DNA of 64,000 bases, taken from the NCBI RefSeq assembly GCF_905147045.1, contig NC_065914.1, positions 1,116,001 to 1,180,000 on the forward strand, written 5' to 3'. This document shows, piece after piece, positions 33,181-46,094 of the stretch. The position numbers were made by a program, and so were the translations under genes. Source of the stretch: Nymphalis io. Lineage: Eukaryota > Arthropoda > Insecta > Lepidoptera > Nymphalidae. The notes below the pieces were generated by a model. It worked only from the letters and a program-made list of their open reading frames with translations, did not search any database and was not told the DNA's origin. How positions within the stretch are numbered: position 1 is the stretch's first letter; every line of letters begins with the position of its first letter.

Positions 33181-33759
33181 AATTGACTGAAGCTGTTACA
33201 GTGAGCAGCTAGTTACTTAGTCGCACTTTCAAAATGTCAGGAATTGTTATTTAAATAAATGTCCACCAATATGCTCCTCCTTCTCAAGAGTAAAGGAATT
33301 TGCAAAGAAGTGGGGCATTAAGGTTGTTACTTTTCTATGATTATACAGCAGCGAGTGTTGAGTGGTTAGAAGATGACCTTAATTGATAATTCCAAATTCA
33401 AATCCGGGGAAGCACCACTGTCTGTTTATATGTCAACTTAACTAAAATTAGTATTTTATTTAATTTTATACGAGTCAAGTTAACATAGAAAATTATAACT
33501 TTATTTCGTACTAAATAAAAACAAGAAGTGAACAACCCACCTTCGAATCGTCGATAGGGGTGAGACAATAGTCCGAAGGGTGATATAATGTTCGCCTTTC
33601 CTAAACTTAAGTCTGTGATCCTCATACTTTAAAGCCGTTGAAGCTCAAGTGGATCCCAACGGATATATCCAGCAATGACACTTTTCAATTTAGCACTTTA
33701 TAAATATATAGAAAACGAATTAAACGTTGAACAGGAAAAAAATATTTTATTTTAATCTA

Positions 33760-33935
33760 TTAATTTTAAGCTATGTACAGTCATTTTTATTATATATAAA
33801 ATTAAAATAAAAAAACAAAGTACGCATTACAAAATTGTTCTGCGGCATGGTACCCAAGACGCTGGCACTATTGCCTCTCGCAGCCTTTGGGCTAAATGTG
33901 GCCAGCTCTTGGGTCACCAGCAGTTAAAGTTGGAA
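33760..33935. repeat. repeat family E (second copy)
   Basis: It shares 'acccaagacgctggcactattgcctct', 'cagcctttgggctaaat' and 'ggccagctcttgggtcacc' (parts) with 28025-28260. Confidence 0.65.
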
Positions 33936-34317
33936 CGTTGAATTATTATAGTGAATAATTATAAATGCACGCATGTGGAGTACAGATGTTAGGAAGCCTG
34001 TCTTTAGCTGTACGCCTGAACAACGTGACTGCATTTGAAATGCTGGGAAGTAAAGGCATTAAAGTGTACCAAACAATCTCAATCACGTTTATAATATTAC
34101 CAATGGACACCATTAAAGCATACAAGTTAATTGTTTAATAAATATATATCGAGTAATTAAATCTCATTTTATGTTAATATAACTTATCATAAACTTAAGT
34201 TGACTTGAATAAGTGTAATGAATAAAGTAATCTTCATTTCGACGATTGTTGATAAAAAAAAATCTAGCAATGTCCGTTTTTTAAGGAATAGTAGTTCTGT
34301 TATTAGGACTCATATTT

Positions 34318-34440
34318 CTGTTTACCCCTCCAATTGAGAGTACAGCTTGGATTAGTAGGGTAATAGCCCAAGGAGTCGAACCTGCGACTTACAGATCGAT
34401 CGATCTAGGCGACCCGTAAACCATTGCGGTATTAACGCTT
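34318..34440 (-). mobile_element. tRNA-derived SINE, family F (inverted copy)
   Basis: Complement of the unit at 1-135: 'ttacccctccaattgagag' at the left, 'gagtcgaacctgcgacttac' as the B-box complement, and 'aggcgacccgtaaaccattgc' as the A-box side. Confidence 0.6.
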
Positions 34441-34989
34441 CAAACCCGGATTAACACGCTGATTCTTTCACCGGTTCTTCTCAGGTCGAATGAAATTTTC
34501 TTGAACGGTGGGAGATTAAATTAAAAACAAAAAGATATATAATAAATAAAGTTATGCGCTCTGGAGACCTGGGGGTAGGGGGGTAACACAAACATCAGTG
34601 TCTTCGAATCCAAAGTAAAAAGGTTTCTTCTAGGAAAGCGTGCTAGATCCTAGAACGTAACGATGCTTTACATCAGGCAAGTCAACAGTCAAACGCTGAC
34701 CTATATGAAATGAACAAAAAGATGTTTCGACAGTCCATAAGTGAGTGAACGCTTCTATATTGTACAAATATTAGATATTGAATGACAGCTTTGGCAAAAC
34801 GTTAACGGTTCATTGTACACTGGTAATATTGCTTCAAAGCGTCGTTGTTTGTTAACTAAGCGACGCCAGGGGGCTAGCTTATCACACAATAAAGTGTTGC
34901 CGCAGGCAATTATGGACACACGCTTGTTATACAGCGAGACTGATTTGATTTCGACTATACAGCGTGAATACATGTTAGAATCTATTTAC

Positions 34990-35250
34990 TTATGTCTTGG
35001 TGTTATGGCTTTGGTGGATAGGTAGGACCCACTCTAAATTTTCAACTCCAAGAAATACATAGTATGACTGTTTTCCGGTTTAAAGGGTGAGTAAGAGTGA
35101 GTGTTAGTACAGGCACAAAGGATATAACAACTTAGTTCCCAAGGTTAGTGGCGCATTGGCGATGTAAGGGCTGATTAGTATTTCTTACGGCGCCAATATC
35201 TATGAGGTAGCTACGGGGCCCATTTGTCCGTCTACTTTTGATATAAAAAA
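34990..35250 (+). mobile_element. SINE-like retroposon, family B, diverged
   Basis: 'ggataggtaggacccactc', 'ttccggtttaaagggtgagt', 'cccaaggttagtggcgcattgg' and 'gggcccatttgtccg' in sense orientation. Confidence 0.7.
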
Positions 35251-35635
35251 TACTTTCAAAAAATTATGATTACGAGTTTAATAATTGAGATAATTGATCC
35301 ATGTTATGTATTTAGGTATGTATATACAAATAGACTGGCGTTACTAACTTTCACAAATAAAATAAAACAATATAACGAAATTGTCCGGTCACGGCTGATA
35401 TTTTAACTAATATTATAAACGCGAAAGTGTGTTTGTTTGTTACGCTTTCACCTCTTAACTTATCAAGCAAACGTCATGGAATATTTCAAACGTGTTGTCA
35501 GTACAGAAATGGAAATATGATACAAAACACTACCTCACTCATTAAAATAATGTGAAGAATGCACAACAGAAGACTTGGGATTAACACAAACGGTGTGTGG
35601 CCTAGTGTAATGAAAGATACTGAGTCTCTGTAGCC

Positions 35636-35805
35636 CGGGAACCACATTAGAAATGAAGGCGCTCCTCAAAAAAATGGAGTGCCCCTGATTTTTAGTGGAT
35701 ATTCCTATGTTCGGTGCGTACTAGTCTTCTTGGACAGTGGCGAGTCACACAATCCCCAGACTTCACTTGGGGGAAACGCGTCCACGTTCCAGCAATATAA
35801 AAAAA
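35636..35805 (+). mobile_element. GC-richer repeat family G, degraded copy
   Basis: 'aaggcgctcctc', 'tttttagtggatattcctatgttcggtgcg', 'acagtggcgagtcaca' and 'gggggaaacgcgt' align with the better copy at 60520-60740. Confidence 0.55.
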
Positions 35806-36156
35806 AAGAAAGATACAAGACAAGCTGTAAATATATTTATATTCCAACAATAAATATAACTTATATTACTTTTAAATTAAATACAGCTACTCACAGCTTT
35901 ATATTCCCCGAAGCAATTTGACACACCCTTTATTACAAACTCTCCAATTTTATTAAGTAACGATACAGTATTTGCAATTAGGGTTGTGGGAACGAGGGAT
36001 GAATATATTATTAGGGATGCTTTGAGGTTTTTTTATATGAATATTTAATGGGATCGATTGCTCAGACTATGGTATATGCAGTGGACATCGTAAGTGATAA
36101 CTCGTTGGGTTTATGGGTTGGGGGTTGAAGTTAATTATTAAGTGTTGATTAATTAA

Positions 36157-36449
36157 AAGAGGCGAGATGGCCCAGTGATTGGAACTCGTGATTCTTAAAC
36201 GACGATCGCGGTTTCAAACCAAGCAACTGAGTTTCACTGCACTGAAGCACTGAAGTTTCATGTGCTTAATTTGTGTTTATAATTCATCTCGAGCTCGGCT
36301 GTGCAGGAAATATCGTGAACCTGCACGTGTCTAATTTTACTAAAATTCTGCCACACGTGTAGCCACCAGCCCGCTTTGGAGCAGCGTCGTGGAAGAAGCT
36401 CCAAAACTTATCCTCAAAGGCCTCAGCCCAATATTAACAGGCTGTTACT
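36157..36449 (+). mobile_element. Metulj-like SINE
   Basis: It runs from 'ggcgagatggcccagtgatt' (A box) through 'gatcgcggtttcaaacc' (B box) to 'cagcccaatattaacaggctgttac', with an internal deletion in the 3' part. Confidence 0.8.
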
Positions 36450-36833
36450 TTTAATTAAATAGTTAACCGCTTTAGATGTGGTCAATTATGTTCAATTGTT
36501 GTGTGCAACGTTTATGTAACGTTTGAGTGAAACGAAAATAGGTTACCCTTCTGTTACGGATAAGCTGCTAACGAATTATAATATTATAGAGATGTAATAA
36601 GACAAGAAAAATAATATGTATGTGTCGACATGTCCTAATGGCTAGAAGACGTGAATTTTAACCGAATATTGTGGGTTCAATCTTGTGTATAAATTATAAA
36701 CTGTATAATTCAGCTTATATATGATTTGCGTGACAATGGGATATTTACATTTTTATAATTTAGATTACTCTATATATTATAATATATGTATTTAAATAAA
36801 AATAAAATATGTAGTGTCACTTTTTCTTATTGG

Positions 36834-37126
36834 AAAGCCGAGTTGGCCCAGTGGTTAGAACGCATGAATCTTAACCGATGATCGTGGGTTCAAGCCCGGG
36901 CATGCACCTCTGAATTTTCATATGCTTAATTTGTGTTTATAAATCAATGCTTGATGGTGAAGGAAATCATCGTGAGGAAACCTGGGTGTGTCTAATTTCA
37001 TTAAAATTATGCCACATGTGTTTTATACCACCCCACATTGGAGCAGCGTGTTGGAATAAGCTCCAAACCTTCTCCTCAAAAAGGGAGAGGAGGCCTTAGC
37101 CCAGCAGTGGGACATTAACAGGCTGT
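36834..37126 (+). mobile_element. Metulj-like SINE
   Basis: Near full length: 'agccgagttggcccagtggttag', 'gtgggttcaagcccggg', to 'gcccagcagtgggacattaacaggctgtt'. Confidence 0.88.
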
Positions 37127-37496
37127 TTCTCTAAGCTCAAATAACATAGTAAAATATATACACACTTCAAGTGTTAGATGAGTTTCGCTACGAGAATAGT
37201 TGGAGTTTCATTATATTTCTAAGTAATTAAGTCTAGATAGTCTAGGCTGTATAGACAGATAGACTAATATATTCAATTCTGGATGGATGGACCGTGACCA
37301 GAGATAATTAAGTATTATGTCCACATTCATAGGATTTTGGAGGATAATTCCCAGTATCGTGTTTTATGTAACTGACATTTATATTCATATTTAAAAGTAA
37401 ACAGACGTTGTCCTGATTATGAGTCATGGCGCTCGGTTGAATGGTGTAGAAGGTGGATGGCGCTGCAGCGCCATCTAGCAAGTTGCAACTTTACGG

Positions 37497-38075
37497 GTAG
37501 GGCTTTGTGCAAGCCGTTTGGGTAGATACCACGTACTCATCAGATATTTTACCGCAAAACAGCCGTACTTTTTTTTTTTTTTTTATAGAATAGGAAGGTG
37601 GACGAGCATATGGACCACCTGATGGTAAGTGGTCACCAAACGCTCTTAGACATTGGCATTGTAAGAAATGTCAACCATCGCTTATAGCCAATGCGCCACC
37701 AACCTTGGGAACTAAGATTTTATGTCCCTTGTGCCTGTAATTACACTGGCTCACTCACCCTTCAAACCGGAACACAACAATATCAAGTATTGCTGTTTTG
37801 CGGTAGAATATCTGATGAGTGGGTGGTACCTACCCAGACGAGCTTGCACAAAGCCCTACCACCAGTAAATTTGGTATTGTTGAGTTCCGGTTTGAAATGT
37901 GAGTGAGTCAGTGTAATTACAGGCACAAGGGACATAATGTCTTAGGTCCCAAGGTTGGTGGCGCATTGACTATGTAAGCGATGGTTAACATTTCTTACAA
38001 TGCCAATGTATATGGATGTGGGTGACCACTTACCATCAGGTGGCCCATATGCTCGTCCGCTTTCCTATTCTATAA
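37497..38075. mobile_element. family B retroposon interrupted by a second, antisense family B copy
   Basis: A sense copy runs from 37497 ('gtagggctttgtgcaagcc') to about 37568 and resumes at about 37868 ('tttggtattgttgagttccgg') to its A-tail near 38075. Between them is an antisense full copy with a 16-nt T run (37569-37584) at its left end and 'acaaagccctaccaccagtaa' at its right. That inner copy closely matches 48570-48862 and 56510-56805. Confidence 0.85.
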
Positions 38076-38089
38076 AAAAAACTAAGTAG

Positions 38090-40829
38090 ATAGTATGAAA
38101 ATCTTTATGAAATAATACAAACATGTGCCATATTTCATGGTGTCGGTCTTTCAGCCTCAAACAGATATCCATATATACTGTTATCCATATTTATATATAA
38201 TATAATATTATGACCTATTTTTAGTTTAATCTGCGGTCGAAATCAAATCGACGTTAAATTGAATTGCTTTTTTTATCACGAGAAAATTATAAATAAATCC
38301 ACTCAAGTTTATCTCTTATATATATTTATTGCACAACCGACATACTCATATTGTACCAAAAAAGAAGAAATGAAATGTAAATGAGGACCTCAGTGCTAAC
38401 GTTTCTTGTTGAAACGCTATTGTATTACGCCTCGTAGAAAATTCTGGTATCCGTAAGTAACGAGATATTTCTTCGACTTAAATGGAGTACCCTATCATAC
38501 ATAGCAATGTAAGATATGTAAACCATTACTTGCAGCGTCAAATCACCACAAATGAGATCGAAGATGTACTTGTGTCTGTAATTACACTAGCTCACTTATA
38601 ATAATACCGGAACAGTATATTGAGAAGGAATACGTTGTGTTGATATAATTGCACTTCGCCGATATCAACGCCATTTTTTCACGAATCCACAATGAATACC
38701 ATAGATTATTTCAGACCGCGACTGATGATGTTGCGTCGCTTCAAGGTTAAAGTTTATTTATATTTCATTTTGCCATGGCAACGGCTATGGGCGTGTTTGA
38801 TCGAAGCTCTTCCCTATAAAAGAAAGAAGAAAAATAGACATCAAATCAAAATGTTACTGTTAATAAAACTGAAATCTATACCACATCAAACGTGAGCGTC
38901 ACCCACATTGGGATATCTAAATTTATAATATATGCACCCCATCAACGTGGCGATGAGCTTACCACAAAACGGTAGGGTTGAACGGCGAGTCATGAATGAA
39001 TAGTTATTGAAGAAATTTGCATCATGTGATTACAAATATTAATTGCAGTATATGTACCACTGTAAGTTATTACATTTTTAAAGAATACACCGGAGCAGAA
39101 GCGATTCTGTAAGAACTCACTTCATTCATCCGTGTAATGTTGACAGGCTACTTATGGTGATATACTATTTTGATGCGTGTATTCTCGAAATGTTATGATT
39201 ATAACGGTCAATATCGCATATCACTTTCTGACATTTCACGACCGTTTTCTGCGTTGATAGAGATGTTCTCACTAGTGTACGGACAAATTTGCCAACGATT
39301 TGTTGAAAATAATATATAGACACAGCAAAGTAGATTTTAATCGCGACCGTGAAAGACCAGCTTTATATTTTATAAATAAACTAGATCTTAAAGTTGAGAA
39401 ATCTTAACCAACAGATTGCGGTTCGAACCTGCGTGGAATATTAAATATGCTCCTTAAGAAGGCCTTTTTCCAGCAGTGGGAATTTTAATACAAATGAAAC
39501 ATAATAACATGTACCTAACAAAGACATCCACTGGGTGACAGTGTAATAAGAATTTAGGATAAAATGCAAATAATAATATCATGAGGGGTCACAGCAACAA
39601 ACTCACAAAGTCATAGAGAAACACTAGTATAAATATTAGGCGAGTCTTGCCACTGTCATGGTCACCCTATATATAATCCCCTCAAACAAGATCCCCACAT
39701 AGCAAATAATATACGCTTATTTGCTCGGAGATTATCTCTCAAGCGGCGCGTGTCCAATTACTTGTTTTCAAATGATGGTCACCCTCTATTGTCACTTTGA
39801 CAGGATACTTCAAGTGGCATTTTGTTTTTTTTTTAATGTGACGTTGGCGAAATGCTGTATGCCCACTTTGTGCATATAATGCATAGGGAACATTGAATAA
39901 AAATATAGTTTTGTTGAAAATGGATTGAAATACAATAAACTATAATACGCGTAAGTAAATTTTTGCATGTTACATTTTAACAGTTAAGCTATTGACTTAA
40001 TTTTTAAGTTTTTATTTTTTATTTCAATGAAACGAAAGAAAATATTTAATATTGTTTTTTTTTTAATATATCCACCTCTAAAAGACAAGGTATTGTAATA
40101 AAATAGTACTCTAATATTCGTACCGAGTCGAGCCGGCTACGTGGCACGGTAGAACACTCCTAACACTTATAGCGCTACAAATATTAAATTCACGCTAGTT
40201 GAAACTAGGTTCCGCCCGCGGCATCACCCGTGTAGGTAGCCTATGTGTTAAGTCAGGCTATAAGTTATCTGTATTTCAAATTTCATCCAAATCAGTTTAG
40301 TGTTTACGTGAAGGAGTAACAAAGATCCGTCCATCCTCATAAGCTTTCGCGTTCATAATAAAATCCGAAACGAGCTGCATCTTTTAGTATAAGTTTTATT
40401 ATTTCATTTAGATAGGCATTAAAAAAAATATTCCAGACTTGCTATTAATATATATAATATACAAACAACGTTAATTTATGCATGTATGTACTCAAAAACC
40501 ACGTGGTACATCCTCAAACAATACGTACACCCCCTTTTATATAATCTGGATAAAAAATAATCTAATATACAAATGCTACCGCGCACCCTGGTTTTGAAAA
40601 AGTCTTTGTGATGTCACAACAGACAGATGCGGTTACGGTCGGGTTTCTAAATTTTTTATAAGATTAACAAGAGAGATTAGATTAATTCCGGTATCTATCT
40701 TTTTGGGGGACGATGAAAGGTTCATAGTATATATATATATATGTATAAATAAAACATATAAATATATAAATAACCGTCCTATATTCGCATAAATCGAATA
40801 TGCAACGAGATATGAATTTCTATTCTATA
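38090..40829. other. non-coding DNA with old repeats
   Basis: Besides the MITE at 39099, it holds an antisense Helitron-like fragment at about 40195-40385 ('ggttccgcccgcggcatcacc' ... 'cataagctttcgcgttcataat'). The rest is AT-rich. No exon is seen. Confidence 0.4.
39099..39275. mobile_element. MITE family M
   Basis: 'gattctgtaagaactcacttcattcatccgtgtaatgttgac', 'ggtgatatactattttgatgcgtgtattc' (parts) and 'ttcacgaccgttttctgcgttga' match the family. The right terminus is diverged. Confidence 0.75.
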
Positions 40830-41413
40830 TAATAATAATAATATATCATGGGACATTTTTCACACACGGCCATCTGATCCCAAATTAAGCTTGTACAAAG
40901 CTTGTGCTATGGAAACCAGACAACTGATGTACTACATATAGTATTTTTCTTTACTATATAGAAAATTGCCGAGATGGCCCTGTGGTAAGAACGCGTGAAT
41001 CTTAACCGATGATCGTGGGTTCAAACCCGGGCAAGCACCACTGAATTTTCATGTGCTTAATTTGTGATTATAATTCATCTCGTGCTTTACGGTGAAGGAA
41101 AACATCGTGAGGAAACCTGCATGTGTCTAATTTCACTGAAGTTCTGCCACATGTGAATTCTACCAACCCGCATTGGAGCAGCGTGGTGGAATAAGCTCCA
41201 AACCTTCTCCTCAAAAAGAGGAGAGGAGGCCTTTAGCCCAGCAGTGGGACATTCACAGGCTGTTACGGTATATAGAAAATTACACCCAGACTCAGAACAA
41301 ACAGACATGTTCATGCACATAAATATCTGTCCTGGGTGGAAATCGAACCAACAACCTTCGGCGTGAAAGGCAAGTATCCACCGTTTGGTGGATGCTTGCC
41401 AACCGGCTCGTCA
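40830..41413 (-). mobile_element. tRNA-derived SINE, family C, split by a Metulj-like insertion
   Basis: The left part is 40830-40967 and the right part 41282-41413. The right part carries a local palindrome (41369-41400) where one copy of the head sequence is duplicated in inverted form. Confidence 0.87.
40968..41268 (+). mobile_element. full-length Metulj-like SINE with target-site duplication
   Basis: It runs from 'gccgagatggccctgtggtaag' to 'cacaggctgttacgg', flanked by identical 13-bp 'tatatagaaaatt' at 40955-40967 and 41269-41281. It gives exact element boundaries (301 bp): a tRNA-like head with A and B boxes and no poly(A), ending in the 'aggctgttacgg' tail. Confidence 0.93.
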
Positions 41414-41415
41414 AA

Positions 41416-41760
41416 CTGAACTCACTTCATCACTCACCCGTGAAATGTTGACAACCGACTTATGGTGGTATATTATTTTGATTCGTGTATTATTGAATTG
41501 TTATGATTATAACGGTCAGTATCGCATATCACCCTCTGAAATTTTACGACCGTTTTCTGCGATGAGTGAGGTTGTTCTTACAAAATAGCCCTATTGTCTT
41601 ATTAGTGTAAGACTTCACTTTGAATATCACTCGTGAAATGTTGTAAAGCGACGTATATTACGCTATTTTGATACGTATCCTTTAAATATTATAAATTTTT
41701 ATAGTCATTGTCGCATGTTTGTTGCACTTCCTTATACTTATGATCGTTTCCTTATATAGT
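41416..41760. mobile_element. MITE family M, one full and one adjacent partial copy
   Basis: 41416-41588 runs from 'ctcacttcatcactcacccgtg' to 'ggttgttcttacaaaatag'. At 41607-41730 a second, more diverged copy ('gacttcactttgaatatcactcgtgaaatgttg') follows in the same orientation. Confidence 0.7.
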
Positions 41761-42004
41761 TTCGTAGTTATTTAAGTTTTAAACTGTTCGATTTAAGTTG
41801 ACCAACTATTGGAGTTCAACATAAAAAATAAAAGGAATGGAAACTTAAAATGGATTCAACGAAAGTCGAACCACAAGCTGCTTGTGCTTTTTTTGATAGA
41901 TAAAGAAATTTCAGCAGTGTTTACACTTCGATCCAGCAAACTCTGGGATATTTTTGACAGAAGCTGTACTGAGAAGTTTTCGACAGAAATACCCAACATT
42001 TTTT

Positions 42005-42180
42005 TAGCGGTGGTAGAGTTTTGAGCAAACTCGTCTGGGTAGGTACCACCCACTCATCAGGTATTTTACCGCAAAACAGCAGTAATTGGTATTGTTAACA
42101 TTTCTAACAATGCCAATGTCTATGTTGGTGACTACTTCCCGTCAGGTGGCCCATATGCTCGTCCACGTACTTATCGGTAA
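42005..42180 (+). mobile_element. family B retroposon with internal deletion
   Basis: The head ('gtctgggtaggtaccaccc') and tail ('gtcaggtggcccatatgctcg') are present but the middle third is missing. Confidence 0.75.
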
Positions 42181-42374
42181 AAAAAGGGATCCGCGACCTT
42201 ATACCTTAGCCACACCAACGACATGCGACATACACATGAGCAGTAGAGCATATTTATCGATGAACATAAATAACGTAAGCGAAGCCGATATAAAAATATT
42301 ATGTATGACCAGTTTCATATGATCACTTTAAGGCATATTAAGCTGAGAGATGAGACTAGAGAATTTGCGTGTAA

Positions 42375-42515
42375 TGTATTAATAATAATAATGTTCTCTA
42401 GACCGATTTCGGCCACGGCGGCCACTCTCAAGAGAGATTAGCCAACTGTGCAGGACATTATAATAGTGCACAAGTGTGTGCGTAAACACAGGTGCACTCT
42501 CCACTATGGTACTTT
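42375..42515 (+). mobile_element. SINE family D, truncated
   Basis: An (AAT)n run is followed by 'ttctctagaccgatttcggcc' and 'gtgcacaagtgtgtgcgtaaac'. It ends at about 42515, where family B head sequence (antisense, 'gtgggtggtatccagatggg') follows. Confidence 0.7.
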
Positions 42516-43356
42516 TTCCTACTTGATGGTACCTAGTGGGTGGTATCCAGATGGGCTTGAAGAAAGCCCTACCAACAAGTATTTTTAAGTATTTCATTGG
42601 TTTATTTGTGTTTATATTTATTTCCTTTTCTTTGTTTTAAGATTTAGTATTTTATATATAATATAATTTCTAGTATATGCTAAGTATAGATTAAGTAAAT
42701 TATTTAATTATCTTGATTTTAACGCTTCCTGTATTTTTTTTATTAAAACCCATACACAACTTTCACGATCAAACTTCGCGATATCTAGATATGTCTGTAT
42801 GTCTTCCTGTTTTTTATAAAAAGTTAATTACCCGACACATTAAACGAACGTGATTCTTATTGCTTTAGAAATAAATATCAATATTGTATATATGATAATA
42901 TTATACGCTTCAAAGACAGGGGGAAAGGATTTCCGGAATCAGTGTAGTAGAAGTTATTGGATGTTTATTTTGTATATATTTGTTAGAGTTTTAACATTTT
43001 GGGGCGATCTTTTAGCTGATGTCACTTAATGTAGGTTGTATATCAAATAAAAATTTACTTCAAGCAATTTCGTAAGAGTACTTTAAATGGTTATTTTACG
43101 AGATTATATTAAATATATCACCGGTTCGTAATGGTTCCGAGGAAGAACCGTCAAGACACTCACTCGTTACGGTATTCCATTAATTCAATTACATAAGTAT
43201 ATTAACTAAATATAATTAAATTATTATTATAATTATTCCAAAAACAATTTGAATTGAAAATGTGAAACGAGTAATAAAATGTACAAAATATTTCTTATTT
43301 TAGCTTATCTTTATAAGTGTCCTTTAGTGAAAATATATATACTAAAATAGTATACA

Positions 43357-43655
43357 GTAACAGCCTGTAAATGTCCCACTGCTGGGCTAAGGCCTCCTCT
43401 CCCTTTTGAGGAGAAGGTTTGGAGCTTATTCCACCACGCTGCTCCAGTGCGGGTTGGTAGAATACACATGTGGCAGAATTTCGATGAAATTAGACACATG
43501 CAGGTTTCCTCACGATGTTTTCCTTCACCGATAAGCACGAGATGAATTATAAACAGATATTAAGCACATGTAAATTCAGAGGTGCTCGCCCGGGTTTGAA
43601 CCCACGTTCATCGGTTAAGATTCACACGTTCTTACCACTGGGCCATCTCGACTTA
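43357..43655 (-). mobile_element. Metulj-like SINE, full length
   Basis: 'gtaacagcctgtaaatgtccc' at the left to 'ccactgggccatctcgac' at the right. It closely matches the copy at 61623-61922, including 'ttcgatgaaattagacac' and 'cacccacgttcatcgg'-type variants, so the two form a subfamily. Confidence 0.9.
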
Positions 43656-45126
43656 TAAATATAAATAGTATATCATTTATATATTATATTTTAAAACATA
43701 ATATAAATATATAAATATTTTATAAAAAAAAACACAAGCCGTTACTCTCAAGCCTTTGTGAAAATTCAAAATCTTTATATTCAAACAATGAAATACTCCG
43801 AAGAAATTCGTGAGTCGATTTTCCATTTTCTTGATGGGAATAAATTTAGCTTCATTGAGCCGTGAGTTCGGACGCGATCACACCGAAATGAACCAATCGA
43901 AAAATCCTAATATTATAGATACAAAGTGAAATTATTTGTCTGTTCGTTACGCTTAAGCCTTATCCTTATTTTGAGGCTTCCTTACACGCAAATAAAACCG
44001 CGAGCGCAAACTAGTAACAAATCTAATCTGTTTATTCTTGAAGGATTCTTAGGTTTGCTGTGTTTCTTCACAACCAGTAGACGTTCATCAAGTAAATATT
44101 ACGTTTATTTTGTCAAAGAAGGTTATATATTCAAATAAGATTAAAAGCTATCCTAAAATACAGTTAATACCTATCACATTACGCAATTGATATAAAATAT
44201 AAGCGAGCTCAAATATACAGCTTATTCCAATTACATAAAATAGAATTAATATAATTGATCGAGATCTTTAAAAATTTATTATGTTCTTTTTGAATTTGAG
44301 AAAAAATTACGATTTGCATCTCTGCAAAGTTGTTATAGGTAAAATTAAAGTCCCCTGATGCGTTATGATGAAGATGCGTTATATCAACACGATCCCACAG
44401 TCTCCCCCATGGAAACCGGGTACCTTTCTGAAGGTTTCCACTGCGTGAAAAAAAAAGGTAAAATTGTAGTACATATAAGTATTTAAGTGTTGTGATATAA
44501 ATAAATATATATAATATAATGAGATCTGTTTGTAGTGCATAATATAGAAGAGCTATTTTTTTTATATGCCCCGGGATGGCAAATGACTACTCCACCTGAT
44601 GGTAAGTGGTAGTAGAGTCCAAACGCGACGACGGCCAGTACAGACGGGAAAAACGTTCTGCACTAGCCGTATATTATTTTATATTGTACTATATTAGCGA
44701 ACCGTTTGAAATGTATAAATATTTTTGAGTTTATTAACGTATTTTGAGTTTCCACATCGGTGTGAGATCACGCCAAAATGTATTATAATAAATTATTCTA
44801 TCCAAGACAAATAGCAACCTATCGATTTCAAATCTTTTAACGATATTCTTCTTAAAACGTTTCCGAGGAAATATTTAACTTAAGGATTTAAGTTAATTTA
44901 CATTTTAAGCGTTTCAATAGACAAATTACTTTTTAATTCATAACGAATCGAAACAAAATCAATATATTATGTACTCAAGAGAGCTCATAATAATCATTTT
45001 GAATGGTCATGTTACTGTGTTAAATTAATGGTCGACATAACGTCAAATGGGTTCGTTAAATGCAACATAAAAATTATTTTTTTCATTTAATTACTTTGTA
45101 AATAATGTATAATGAAGTTGGAGATT
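43656..45126. other. AT-rich non-coding DNA
   Basis: It holds a small unclassified repeat-like, GC-richer stretch at about 44570-44680 ('ccagtacagacgggaaaaacg'). No exon is seen. Confidence 0.35.
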
Positions 45127-45394
45127 TGACGAGCCGGTTGGCGTGGTTGGTAGATACTTGTCTTTCACGCCGAAGGTTGTGGGTTCGATTCCCACCCAGG
45201 ACAGACATTTGTGTGCATGAACATGTCTGTTTGTCCTGAGTCTGGGTGTAATTATCTATATAAGTATGTATTTACAAAAGAAAAGTATAATATGTAGTAT
45301 ATCAGTTGTCTGGTTTCCATAGCACAAGCTCTGTACAAGCTTAATTTGGGATCAGATGGCCGTGTGTGAAAAATGTCCCAGGATATTATTATTA
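45127..45394 (+). mobile_element. tRNA-derived SINE, family C, sense copy
   Basis: It runs from 'tgacgagccggttggcgtggttgg' (tRNA head), 'gtgggttcgattcccaccc' (B box) to 'gtcccaggatattattatt' (tail). This is the clearest example of the family orientation. Confidence 0.9.
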
Positions 45395-46094
45395 TATACT
45401 CTACTCTACTGGTTGTGAAACTACGATTCTTGAAAAATAACGATACTAATACGAACGAATAGTAACAGCGGCGGACGAAAACTACTGTATATAGTATGGT
45501 CTATACTGCATGTAGTACGAGGCAAACTATGTAAGATTATTAGTATGTAGTATGTGAGATTGGTGGTGATGGAAACACCTGAGCGATCAAGCGAAGCAAG
45601 TTATACCTTTGCACAGTTACACTCAGACAACGGAGCAATGTATAATAAATATATATTTTTTTATCTATATATATCCATTTGTGGATTACGGGATTACGTG
45701 GATTACGGGGAACATAAGATGACAATTTGAAACACTTAAAACACCCAAAGAGTCGGCCCCGGAATCGTACCCGCTATTACCGAGACTAATGCCCGGCTTA
45801 ACGTCTAAGTAATATTAAGGAAGTCATAAGTACCCTATAGTTCAGTGGTTATTTACGACTTTTTATTGTATTCGCTTCCTGTTCGGATCGTTTTGTCTAT
45901 GATGCAAGGGAGCGGTGTCTATCGTTATTTATTGCCACATTTATTTTTTTATATACACATTTAGAGGGGCTATGACCCCACTGTTTTCTTTTACGTACTA
46001 GTCTTATTAACTAACTCCACCTTCATACTGTGAGTATTAAGAGTGGCTGTAAGAAATCTCTTATAGAGCGGTATAAATTGTCCTTTGTAAGATA

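Noticed and set aside
45127..45200. tRNA gene candidates in SINE heads (families C, D, F and Metulj-like)
   Set aside because: A and B boxes are present but no complete cloverleaf, and each head is attached to a repeated SINE body.
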